NCBI RefSeq assembly: GCF_038024065.1
Contig: NZ_CP150667.1
Coordinates: 744,001-808,000 of the forward strand
DNA length: 64,000 nt
Reading direction: 5' to 3'
From: Polaribacter sejongensis
GTDB lineage: Bacteria; Bacteroidota; Bacteroidia; Flavobacteriales; Flavobacteriaceae
A program made the translations under genes and the position numbers. Position 1 is the stretch's first letter, and each line of letters starts with the position of its first letter. The notes under the pieces were generated by a model. That model made no database searches and had not been told where the DNA came from. It worked only from the letters and a program-made list of their open reading frames with translations. Below are positions 51,501-59,645 of this stretch, one piece after another.

Positions 51501-53144
51501 TTGAAAAGAATACTTTTTTTACTTTTTGTTATTTCATCGGCCATTTCTTTTTCGCAAGAAAACAGAAAAATTGAATATTATGCAGAACAGCAAGAAGCTG
51601 ATGAGGAAAAATATCCTGGAGCAACATTATTAATTGGTAATGTTAAAATGATTCACGACGGAATTATTTTAACAAGTCAACAAGCATTGTACTATAAAGA
51701 CAAAAACTTCTTTAAAGCTATTGGAAATGTGCTAATTAAACAAGGAGACACCATTACACAAACCAGTAGTTACGTAGATTACGATGCCAATTCTAAGCAA
51801 GCGCTTTCTTGGGGAGATGTGGTTTTAAAAGACCCAACAATGACCTTAACTACAGATACATTGCATTTTGACAGACTAAATCAAAAACTGTATTATAAAA
51901 GTTACGCAACTATAAAAGACGAAACAAATACCTTAAAAAGTAAAAATGGAAACTTTTATTTAGAGGATAAAAAGTTTACTGCAACTACAAGAGTTACCGT
52001 TGTAAACCCAGAACATCATCTAGAATCTGATCATTTAGATTATTATACGAATTCTGGACTAACCTATTTATACGGGCCAACTACCATTACAAATACAGAA
52101 AATGATAATAGAATTTATTGTGAAAAAGGATTCTATAATACCAAAACAGATATTTCTCATTTTGTTAAAAATGCCAAACTATATTTAAAAGAAAGAACTG
52201 TAGAAGGAGATAGTTTGTATTATGATAAGAGAAAAGGGTTTGCTTCTGCAACGAATAATATTCAGGTAATAGATACCGTTCAAAACTTTATAACCAAAGG
52301 AAATTACGCAGAAATATTTGAATTAAAAGATTCGCTATACATTATTAAAAAAGCTGTTGCCATTTCTATTATTGATAAAGATTCTATGTTTATTCATGGA
52401 GATACTCTTTTAGTTACCGGTAAACCGGATAAAAGGGTTGTAAGAACGTATCATAATGTAAAAATTTTTAAATCGGATTTACAAGGAAAATGTGACTCCA
52501 TACATACAAACCAAGAAACAGGTTTGACAAAAATGTTTAAAAACCCTGTAATTTGGTCAGATCAAAATCAGATTACTGGAGATACCATTCACTTAATTTC
52601 TAATGTAGAAACAGAAAAATTAGACTCGCTAAAAGTTTTAAACAACTCGTTTATAGTTTCTAAAGATTCCGTTTCTAACAAAGACTTTAACCAAATAAAA
52701 GGTAGAAATATGTTTGGGAAGTTTAGGGAAAATAAATTGCACTTACTTTTAGTAAAAGGAAATGCTGAATCTGTTTATTTCAATAGAAATGAAGAGACAA
52801 ATGTGTTAGAAACCATTACAAAAGAAATATCTAGTAATATAGAATTCACCTTAGACAGTGGACAGATTGAAACTATAAAGTATTTAAAAAAATCTGATGG
52901 TAATACCTACCCTCCTTCTAAATTGCCAGATGATGTTAGACAGTTAAAAGGTTTTATTTGGCGTGAAGATGAACAACCTAAAAAGATGGAAGACATTTTT
53001 ATAAAAGACAATAAAGATACAATCCCCTCTAAAACAGAAGATAAAGTCGATAATATTTCTGACCTTCTTAATCCTAAAAAGATTACGAAAGAGAAAGAAG
53101 AAATTAAATTACTAAAGTCAGATATTTCTCCTAAAAAACAATAA
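51501..53144 (+). CDS. OstA-like protein (LptA/LptD N-terminal family)
   Basis: A 547-residue exported protein. The start is TTG at 51501, giving a signal peptide (ILFLLFVISSAISFSQ). The body is a long beta-jellyroll of the OstA/LptA kind, with repeats such as GATLLIGNVKMIHDGIILTSQQALYYKDKNFFKAIGNVLIKQGDTI, THTETLHFDRLNQKLYY-like strands, and LYGPTTITNTENDNRIYCEKGFY. It ends in a charged linker and tail (PKKITKEKEEIKLLKSD). Bacteroidota OstA-like proteins are thought to carry lipopolysaccharide across the periplasm. It is followed 2 bp later by an aminotransferase gene. Confidence 0.88.
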   Translation: MKRILFLLFVISSAISFSQENRKIEYYAEQQEADEEKYPGATLLIGNVKMIHDGIILTSQQALYYKDKNFFKAIGNVLIKQGDTITQTSSYVDYDANSKQALSWGDVVLKDPTMTLTTDTLHFDRLNQKLYYKSYATIKDETNTLKSKNGNFYLEDKKFTATTRVTVVNPEHHLESDHLDYYTNSGLTYLYGPTTITNTENDNRIYCEKGFYNTKTDISHFVKNAKLYLKERTVEGDSLYYDKRKGFASATNNIQVIDTVQNFITKGNYAEIFELKDSLYIIKKAVAISIIDKDSMFIHGDTLLVTGKPDKRVVRTYHNVKIFKSDLQGKCDSIHTNQETGLTKMFKNPVIWSDQNQITGDTIHLISNVETEKLDSLKVLNNSFIVSKDSVSNKDFNQIKGRNMFGKFRENKLHLLLVKGNAESVYFNRNEETNVLETITKEISSNIEFTLDSGQIETIKYLKKSDGNTYPPSKLPDDVRQLKGFIWREDEQPKKMEDIFIKDNKDTIPSKTEDKVDNISDLLNPKKITKEKEEIKLLKSDISPKKQ

Positions 53145-53146
53145 GC

Positions 53147-54328
53147 TTGAAAAAAGATTTTTTTAAATACCAAGCACAAACAACTCCTCACCCACTTGCA
53201 ATAGAAATTTCTAAGGCAAAAGGAAGTTATATTTATGATACTTCTGGTAAAGCTTATTTAGACTTTGTAGCAGGGGTTTCTGCAAACAGTTTAGGCCATA
53301 ATCATCCTAAAGTTACAGACGCCATAAAAAATCAACTAGATGCGTATGCGCATGTTATGGTTTATGGTGAGTTTATACAACAACCGCAAGTAGCATTGTG
53401 TAAATTATTAGCACAAAATTCTCCAGAGAATCTAAACGCCGTTTATATTACAAACTCCGGAACAGAAGCTACGGAAGGTGCTTTAAAATTAGCCAAAAGA
53501 GCGACTAATAGAGCTGAAATAATTGCAGCAAAAAACTCCTATCACGGTAATACAATGGGGTCAATGAGTGTTTCTGGCGTAGAAAAACAGAACCAAGCTT
53601 TTAGACCATTAATTCCGGGAACAAGATTTATTGAATTCAATAATGAAAGTGAAATAGATAAAATTACGAATAAAACTGCTGCTGTAATAATAGAAACCAT
53701 ACAAGGTGGTGCTGGTTTTATTGAATCTAAAGATGATTTTTTATGGAAAGTAAAACAACGTTGTTTAGAAGTTGGTGCTTTATTAATTTTAGATGAAATA
53801 CAAACAGGAATTGGAAGAACAGGTACTTTTTGGGGATTCGAAAACTATAATGTAATTCCGGATATCATAATTACTGGGAAAGGTTTAGGTGGTGGAATGC
53901 CAATTGGTGCATTTATTTCCTCATTTGAAAACATGAGTTTATTAAAAGACAATCCTAAATTAGGACATATTTCTACTTTTGCTGGTCATCCTGTTATTTC
54001 TGCAGCAGCTGTAGCAACTGTAACAGAAATTACTCAGAATAACTTTATTAAAGAAGCTTTACGAAAAGAAGCATTGATTAGAAAACATTTGGTACATCCT
54101 TCAATTGTAGAAATTAGAGGAAAAGGATTAATGTTAGCTGCCATTTTAGAAACAGCAGAACTAAACGCTAAAGTAATTTTGAAATGTTTAGAAAACGGAT
54201 TAATTCTCTTCTTTTTACTGTTTGAAGAAAAAGCAATGAGAATTACGCCTCCATTGACCATTTCTGATGAAGAAATAATAAAAGGTTGCAACATCATTTT
54301 AAAAACAATTGATGAAGTAACCGAATAG
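53147..54328 (+). CDS. Aminotransferase class III (acetylornithine/ornithine type)
   Basis: A 393-residue fold-type I aminotransferase, starting at TTG 53147 two bases after the OstA-like stop codon. LDFVAGVSANSLGHNHPKVTDAIKNQL and NAVYITNSGTEATEGALKLAKRAT are the family PLP-phosphate blocks. AVIIETIQGGAGFIESKDDFLWKVKQRC and ALLILDEIQTGIGRTGTFWGFE carry the cofactor Asp and Gln. The Schiff-base Lys is in IIITGKGLGGGMPIGAFIS. Class III enzymes of this length include ArgD and OAT; the exact substrate is not shown. The neighbouring genes do not belong to arginine synthesis. Confidence 0.9.
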   Translation: MKKDFFKYQAQTTPHPLAIEISKAKGSYIYDTSGKAYLDFVAGVSANSLGHNHPKVTDAIKNQLDAYAHVMVYGEFIQQPQVALCKLLAQNSPENLNAVYITNSGTEATEGALKLAKRATNRAEIIAAKNSYHGNTMGSMSVSGVEKQNQAFRPLIPGTRFIEFNNESEIDKITNKTAAVIIETIQGGAGFIESKDDFLWKVKQRCLEVGALLILDEIQTGIGRTGTFWGFENYNVIPDIIITGKGLGGGMPIGAFISSFENMSLLKDNPKLGHISTFAGHPVISAAAVATVTEITQNNFIKEALRKEALIRKHLVHPSIVEIRGKGLMLAAILETAELNAKVILKCLENGLILFFLLFEEKAMRITPPLTISDEEIIKGCNIILKTIDEVTE

Positions 54329-54445
54329 GTGTTTTTCTTAAATTTATCTAAACTTTTTATAAACAGAAAAGGGCAATTATATAACATATAATTACCCTTC
54401 AAATAAATCAACCATTAACACAATAGTAGATATATTCTTTTTCTG

Positions 54446-55357
54446 TTATCTTGTTACACTTCCAGATAAAATTGGTAGTGGTCCTGTTACCATATTTATT
54501 ACTGTAAAAGTCATTGCATCTGCTGGTACAACATGTGCTAAAGGCTTTAAAGCAAAAGGTGCAGAACTATTATCTGGACTAGGCTCTACTGAAATTACCA
54601 CTGTTTTTCCTTTTAAATCTGTAGGAAAATCTACACCTGCCGCAGATCCTGTTACATAATCTTCTCCTGGAAAAGCTGGTCCGTTTCCAACTGATCCTTT
54701 ATAAGGTGAAGTTGCCGCGTTTTCATCTGCTCCATCTACATATGTAAAAGTACCTGTACTTACTGGTGTTCCGTCTATAACAACCCATCCTTCATATTTC
54801 CATCCGTCAGTTAAAGTTGGTAAACCTAAACCTGCAATCGCTGGAGTGTTAGCATTATCTAAAAACCAAATTCCACTTGCTTCATTAGTATCATCATTAT
54901 CTGTAGGTGTTGCTAAAATGTATTTTCCCCATGAAGATCCTAAATCTTTAATTTCTCCACTAGCATCAACCACGATGTTGTCTGAATTTACACTTGCTGT
55001 ATTTCCAGAAAAGTTACCTGCTAAGAGTTTCGTTGCTGCTGGTGCTAAAGCCTCTGCTCCTGTTTCTCCTGCTGGTTCAATAGATAAAACAAATGTTGTT
55101 GCTGCTTGTAAATCATCAATACCAACAGTATACGTTTGTGGAAAAGTTACGCTTGTAAATGTACCTGTACTTACTGGACTTCCGTTTACTATTAACCATC
55201 CTTCGTAAACAAAATCAGCTCCTAATACTTCTAAACCTGTAAAGTCTACTGTTAAATCTCCTGTTGTTGGTGCAATGTTGTTGTTGTCATCGTCGCTACA
55301 AGCTACAAAAGTAGTTGCAATTGCAAATGCGAATGCTAAATTTAAAATTTTTTTCAT
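54446..55357 (-). CDS. Lipoprotein with two anti-sigma-K (RskA C-terminal)-like domains
   Basis: A 303-residue lipoprotein. The signal is FAFAIATTFVACSDDDNNN, with lipobox Cys20 followed by an Asp/Asn run typical of Bacteroidota surface-exposed lipoproteins. Two repeats follow: VYEGWLIVNGSPVSTGTFTSVTF ... VLSIEPAGET and KYEGWVVIDGTPVSTGTFTYVDG ... VVISVEPSPDN. The Y-E-G-W-(L/V)-(I/V)-(N/D)-G core with a later V-S-(I/V)-E-P matches the C-terminal domain of RskA-type anti-sigma factors, here without a transmembrane part or sigma-binding N-terminus. Function unknown; perhaps surface binding. It may be NO- or oxygen-responsive through the Crp/Fnr gene next door, but that is not shown. Confidence 0.75.
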   Translation of the reverse strand: MKKILNLAFAFAIATTFVACSDDDNNNIAPTTGDLTVDFTGLEVLGADFVYEGWLIVNGSPVSTGTFTSVTFPQTYTVGIDDLQAATTFVLSIEPAGETGAEALAPAATKLLAGNFSGNTASVNSDNIVVDASGEIKDLGSSWGKYILATPTDNDDTNEASGIWFLDNANTPAIAGLGLPTLTDGWKYEGWVVIDGTPVSTGTFTYVDGADENAATSPYKGSVGNGPAFPGEDYVTGSAAGVDFPTDLKGKTVVISVEPSPDNSSAPFALKPLAHVVPADAMTFTVINMVTGPLPILSGSVTR

Positions 55358-55415
55358 CTTATTAATATTTATGTTAATGTTGATGACAAAATTATAAGTT
55401 TAACAAGTCTTGAAA

Positions 55416-55431
55416 TGTTAGCTAGCTAACA
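55416..55431. other. 16-bp perfect palindrome TGTTAGCTAGCTAACA
   Basis: Lies between the Crp/Fnr stop codon (55433) and the lipoprotein start (55357), 59 bp before the latter. It could be an operator of the lipoprotein gene or part of the regulator's transcription end. Confidence 0.5.
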
Positions 55432-55432
55432 C

Positions 55433-56104
55433 TTATGCTATTTTTTGAAGTAATCTTATCTCTTTTCTATTGAAACTGATGATGTTTGCTTCTTTTAACT
55501 CATTCATTAGTACATTTAAATTAGATCTAGAAGTACCTATTAAAGAGGCAATATCTTTTTGTGTATATGGATGTACTATTACTTTATCCCCTGTTTTTTC
55601 ACAATCATGACCAAATTCCTCACACAGCTCTTTCATAAATTCTAAAAACCTTGTTTTAGAATCCTTAAATAATATTAATTGTAATCGTCTTTCTAATTTC
55701 TTAAAACGAAGTCCTAAAAACTTATAAATTTTTAAACTAAAGGTTTTATTATCACGCATTAAATCGTGCATGGTTTCTACTCCTATGGGACAAATTGATG
55801 TTGATGCATCTACAGATTGCGCAAATTCATTTCTTACTTCCTCTCCTAATATGGCTTTTTCTCCAAACAATTCCCCTTTGGTTAAAATGGCTTTTACAAC
55901 TTCATTTCCATCTTCTGTATAATATCCTAACTTCACTTTTCCTTTTTCTATGAGATAAACTTTACTGGCAGAGTCTTCTTCAAAGTAGATGTAATCACTT
56001 TTCTTATAAGCATCAAAAGAGTGACACTTTTTATATTCTTTAAATTTATGCGGACAAAGAAGATTAAATAAATTTACGTTATCAAAAAACCATAAGTTCT
56101 TCAT
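55433..56104 (-). CDS. Crp/Fnr family transcriptional regulator
   Basis: A 223-residue regulator. An N-terminal cyclic-nucleotide-type beta-roll (residues ~25-135; SDYIYFEEDSASKVYLIEKGKVKLGYYTEDGNEVVKAILTKGELFGEKAILGE) is followed by a long dimer helix and a C-terminal HTH (YTQKDIASLIGTSRSNLNVLMNELKEANII). In the usual cAMP pocket the R-S of CRP is not conserved, so the effector is not cAMP. Cysteines occur at 17 and 27 and later (SICPIG, ELCEEFGHDC), but there is no Fnr-type CxxCxxC cluster site. It is a candidate for binding the four TGAY-N4-RTCA sites in the nitrite/NO genes of this window. Confidence 0.92.
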   Translation of the reverse strand: MKNLWFFDNVNLFNLLCPHKFKEYKKCHSFDAYKKSDYIYFEEDSASKVYLIEKGKVKLGYYTEDGNEVVKAILTKGELFGEKAILGEEVRNEFAQSVDASTSICPIGVETMHDLMRDNKTFSLKIYKFLGLRFKKLERRLQLILFKDSKTRFLEFMKELCEEFGHDCEKTGDKVIVHPYTQKDIASLIGTSRSNLNVLMNELKEANIISFNRKEIRLLQKIA

Positions 56105-56173
56105 ATTAAATAATTTTAGTTTTGGTTATTGATAAGTCTATAAACTCAGCAATAGTTTACAAAATTCTCTAAA

Positions 56174-56869
56174 TTAATTCAATATTTTTAACAATAAATT
56201 CGGATTAGGGCAATTATTTTTATAAAATGCTATATTTTCTTTGGATGACACTCCAGGATAATCTCCAAAATTATCTTCTAAATCTCTAATAATTTGAAAG
56301 TGTAAATGTGGTGCATACTCTCCGTTTACAGATGAATCTCCTAAATACCCAATAGTATTCCCTTGTAAAACAGTGTCGCCAATTTTTATATTTTCTATGG
56401 ATTTTAAGGATAAATGCCCATATAAAGTATAGAATACTTCTTTTTTAATTTGATGTTTTAATATAATAGTCGGACCATAATCTCCATAATTCTTATTATT
56501 TTTAAAACTATGGATTTCCCCATCCAAGACCGCTAATACTTTGGTATTTTCTTTACACCATAAATCAATTCCTAAATGAATGTTTCTTTTATTATTTTCT
56601 GATTGATTTTTAAAATAATCACTTCTGTCGTAAATATTTCTTTTTTCTAAATAACCTCCAAAACCTATTTTAGCTTTATTCTTTTCTAAGAATAAGTTGA
56701 TATGTTTTTCCCATGCTTTGGAAGAAGAGATATCAAATTTTAATAATTCTTTATTTTTTGATGAAATTACTATTGGAAAATAATCTTCTAAAGAAATATT
56801 AGAATCAATTACTTGTAAAGGCTCTTTTGATATTTCGTTTAGAAAATGATTAAATTTTTCTGTATTCAT
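56174..56869 (-). CDS. M23 family metallopeptidase (LytM-type)
   Basis: About 231 residues, starting at 56869; a further in-frame ATG at 56884 adds five residues. The LytM/M23 zinc motifs are visible: NIHLGIDLWCKENTKVLAVLDGEI (H-x3-D), YTLYGHLSLKSI, and EYAPHLHFQIIRD (H-x-H). It lacks an obvious signal peptide, which is unusual for a peptidoglycan enzyme. The length and layout are like small M23 proteins that cleave the peptide cross-links of peptidoglycan. It is the end of a short stretch between the regulator and the aconitase genes; the hairpin at 56887-56912 separates it from the latter. Confidence 0.88.
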   Translation of the reverse strand: MNTEKFNHFLNEISKEPLQVIDSNISLEDYFPIVISSKNKELLKFDISSSKAWEKHINLFLEKNKAKIGFGGYLEKRNIYDRSDYFKNQSENNKRNIHLGIDLWCKENTKVLAVLDGEIHSFKNNKNYGDYGPTIILKHQIKKEVFYTLYGHLSLKSIENIKIGDTVLQGNTIGYLGDSSVNGEYAPHLHFQIIRDLEDNFGDYPGVSSKENIAFYKNNCPNPNLLLKILN

Positions 56870-56886
56870 AATTGCAGGTAACAAAA

Positions 56887-56912
56887 AAACTCTCGAATTT
56901 CTCCGAGAGTTT
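56887..56912 (-). terminator. Terminator after the aconitase gene
   Basis: AAACTCTCG / CGAGAGTTT stem with an 8-nt loop, 22 bp after the aconitase stop codon on the minus strand, with poly-T following. Confidence 0.8.
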
Positions 56913-56933
56913 TATATTTAAAACGCTTAAATT

Positions 56934-59201
56934 TTAAGCATTTTCTTTTTTAATTAAGTTTAAGGCAGAACCTTCATTATACCATTCAATCTGACCTTGA
57001 TTATAAGTATGGTTTGTAACAACCATATCTTTAGATCCATCTGCATGAACAACTTCTATAGTTAAAGGTTTATCTGGTGCAAATTCATTTAAATCTACAA
57101 AGTTGAACGTATCATCTTCCTGAATTAAATCGTAATCTGCTTCATCATTAAATGTTAAACCTAACATTCCTTGTTTCTTTAAGTTGGTTTCATGAATTCT
57201 AGCAAAAGATTTTACTAAAACAGCAGCAACACCTAAATGTCTAGGTTCCATTGCAGCGTGCTCTCTAGAAGAACCTTCACCATAATTATGATCTCCAACC
57301 ACAATAGATTTTATACCTGCAGCTTTATAAGCTCTTGCAGTATCTGGTACACCACCAAACTCACCTGTTAATTGGTTTTTAACAAAATTGGTTTTCATAC
57401 CAAAAGCATTTACAGCTCCTATTAAACAGTTGTTAGAAATATTATCTAAATGTCCTCTATAACGCAACCAAGGTCCCGCCATAGAAATGTGATCTGTAGT
57501 ACATTTACCAAATGCTTTTATTAATAATTTTACACCTGTTAAATTATTTCCTAAAGGTGTAAAAGGCTCTAATAACTGTAATCTGTCAGAATCATCTTTT
57601 ACAGCAATTTGAACATGACTTCCATCTTTTTCTGGAGCTAAATACCCGTTATCATCTACAGCAAATCCTTTAGGTGGCAACTCCCAACCTGTTGGTTCAT
57701 CTAACATTACCTGTTCTCCATTTTCGTTGATTAACGAATCTGTCATTGGGTTAAAGTCTAAACGACCAGCAATAGCAATTGCAGCTGTTAATTCTGGTGA
57801 AGCTACAAAAGCATGTGTATTTGGATTCCCATCTGCACGCTTTGCAAAGTTTCTGTTAAAAGAGTGTACTATACTGTTTTTTGGAGCATTTTTTGGATCA
57901 TCATAACGAGCCCATTGTCCGATACATGGTCCACATGCATTGGTGAAAATTTTAGCATCTAATTTTTCAAAAATTTGAATAATTCCATCACGAGCAGCCG
58001 TAAAACGAACTTGCTCAGAACCTGGGTTTATCCCTAATTCAGATTTCATTTTTATGCCTTTATCAATTGCTTGTTGTGCAATTGAAGAAGCTCTAGATAA
58101 ATCTTCGTACGAAGAGTTTGTACAAGAACCAATTAATCCCCATTCTACTTTTAATGGCCAATCATTGTCATTAGCAGCCTTTGCCATATCAGTTCCTACT
58201 TTTGTAGATAAATCTGGCGTAAAAGGTCCGTTTAATAATGGTCCTAATTCAGACAAATTAATTTCTATAACTTGGTCAAAATATTCTTCTGGGTTTGCAT
58301 ACACTTCTGCATCACCTGTTAAATAGTCTTTTACTTCATTAGCTGCATCAGCAACATCACTTCTGTCTGTAGCACGTAAATAACGTTCCATAGATTCGTC
58401 GTATCCAAAAGTAGAAGTAGTTGCTCCTATTTCTGCACCCATGTTACAAATAGTACCTTTACCTGTACAAGACATAGAGGTAGCTCCTTCACCAAAATAT
58501 TCTACAATAGCTCCTGTTCCTCCTTTTGCAGAAACAATACCTGCTACTTTTAAAATAACATCTTTTGGTGCAGTCCAACCAGATAATTTACCAGTTAACT
58601 TCACTCCTATTAATTTAGGAAATTTTAATTCCCAAGCCATACCCGCCATCACATCTACAGCATCTGCACCACCAACACCAATAGCAACCATTCCTAGTCC
58701 ACCAGCATTAACTGTGTGAGAATCTGTACCAATCATCATTCCTCCAGGAAATGCATAATTTTCTAAAACTACTTGGTGAATAATTCCTGCACCTGGTTTC
58801 CAAAAACCTAATCCGTATTTATTAGAAACAGATTCTAAGAAGTTAAAAACTTCGTTACTTGTATTTAGAGCAGATTGTAAATCCATACTTGCTCCGTTCT
58901 TAGCTTGTATTAAATGATCGCAATGCGTTGTTGTAGGTACTGCAACTTTACTTTTACCAGCTTGCATAAATTGCAACAATGCCATTTGTGCAGTTGCATC
59001 TTGTAAAGCAATTCTATCTGGTGCAAAATCTACATAATCTTTACCTCTAACAAACGCTTTATCAGTTGTTTTATCCCATAAATGAGAATACAAGATTTTT
59101 TCTGATAATGTTAAAGGTTTTCCAGTAAGTTTACGAGCAGCATCTACACGTTCTACAACGTTAGCATACACTTTTTTAATCATGTTAATATCAAAAGCCA
59201 T
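56934..59201 (-). CDS. acn: Aconitate hydratase, mitochondrial (AcnA-like) type
   Basis: A 755-residue aconitase that isomerises citrate to isocitrate in the TCA cycle. The [4Fe-4S] cysteines are in [17 protein letters not shown], and [17 protein letters not shown] holds the C-x2-C pair. [48 protein letters not shown], and the C-terminal swivel domain [21 protein letters not shown] are all present. The length is that of the mitochondrial-type enzyme, shorter than AcnA of E. coli (~890). The neighbouring gene on the same strand encodes the unrelated-length AcnB; the 444-bp gap between them suggests separate transcription. Confidence 0.95.
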   Translation of the reverse strand: MAFDINMIKKVYANVVERVDAARKLTGKPLTLSEKILYSHLWDKTTDKAFVRGKDYVDFAPDRIALQDATAQMALLQFMQAGKSKVAVPTTTHCDHLIQAKNGASMDLQSALNTSNEVFNFLESVSNKYGLGFWKPGAGIIHQVVLENYAFPGGMMIGTDSHTVNAGGLGMVAIGVGGADAVDVMAGMAWELKFPKLIGVKLTGKLSGWTAPKDVILKVAGIVSAKGGTGAIVEYFGEGATSMSCTGKGTICNMGAEIGATTSTFGYDESMERYLRATDRSDVADAANEVKDYLTGDAEVYANPEEYFDQVIEINLSELGPLLNGPFTPDLSTKVGTDMAKAANDNDWPLKVEWGLIGSCTNSSYEDLSRASSIAQQAIDKGIKMKSELGINPGSEQVRFTAARDGIIQIFEKLDAKIFTNACGPCIGQWARYDDPKNAPKNSIVHSFNRNFAKRADGNPNTHAFVASPELTAAIAIAGRLDFNPMTDSLINENGEQVMLDEPTGWELPPKGFAVDDNGYLAPEKDGSHVQIAVKDDSDRLQLLEPFTPLGNNLTGVKLLIKAFGKCTTDHISMAGPWLRYRGHLDNISNNCLIGAVNAFGMKTNFVKNQLTGEFGGVPDTARAYKAAGIKSIVVGDHNYGEGSSREHAAMEPRHLGVAAVLVKSFARIHETNLKKQGMLGLTFNDEADYDLIQEDDTFNFVDLNEFAPDKPLTIEVVHADGSKDMVVTNHTYNQGQIEWYNEGSALNLIKKENA

Positions 59202-59383
59202 AAGATTTTATATAATTTAATGGTTAATAATTTATAAGTACACTAAGGTACAAAAATATCTACTAGTTTTATAACTCAATTTTGCTTAGAAAAGATTTAA
59301 TACTGATAGTGAAATAGATAATTTTGATACAAAATAGCTATTAAGAATTATCAATTACTGTTAAAAATGCTAATAGCTTGGGT

Positions 59384-59480
59384 TAGGGATAGAAGTGGAA
59401 ATCCTTTTTGAGAAGGATGAACAAAAAGATTGTAGCGAAAAGCCCGACGACGCCTTTTTTGGCGTGGTAACCTCCAAAAA
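59384..59480. other. Structured, G+C-richer noncoding element (two hairpins)
   Basis: Starts gggatagaagtggaaatcc. It has a hairpin ATCCTT-tttgag-AAGGAT (59401-59418) and a second one ACGCC-tttttt-GGCGT (59450-59465), with gaaaagcccgacg between them. The local base composition is clearly richer in G+C than the surroundings. I recall closely similar gatagaagtggaaatcc strings recurring between genes in Flavobacteriaceae, but cannot verify that here. It may be a repeated element or a small RNA. Confidence 0.45.
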
Positions 59481-59594
59481 AACGTGCATAGGTTATCATT
59501 ATTAAAGGCGAATATTAAACCATTAAAAGCTCATAAGTTTTTAAAACCTGTGAGGTCTATAAACATTAATATGTTAGATAATTAAGAGCAAAAA

Positions 59595-59621
59595 AAAGTC
59601 TGAGTTTAAAACTCAGACTTT
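59595..59621 (-). terminator. Terminator of acnB
   Basis: AAAGTCTGAGTTT / AAACTCAGACTTT perfect 13-bp arms, 25 bp after the acnB stop codon on the minus strand, with poly-T following. Confidence 0.88.
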
Positions 59622-59645
59622 TATATATAATTTTTAACCTTAAGA

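Larger units (their letters stand above)
59202..59645. other. 444-bp intergenic region between the two aconitase genes
   Basis: No coding sequence. It holds the acnB terminator (59595-59621), a half copy of the agacccttcagg hairpin (59540-59556), and the structured element at 59384-59480. The remainder is AT-rich and presumably contains the promoter of the shorter aconitase (not located). Confidence 0.6.

Noticed and set aside
55416..55431. The 16-bp palindrome as a terminator of the Crp/Fnr gene
   Set aside because: It has no loop and no T-run; it is kept only as an unexplained palindrome.
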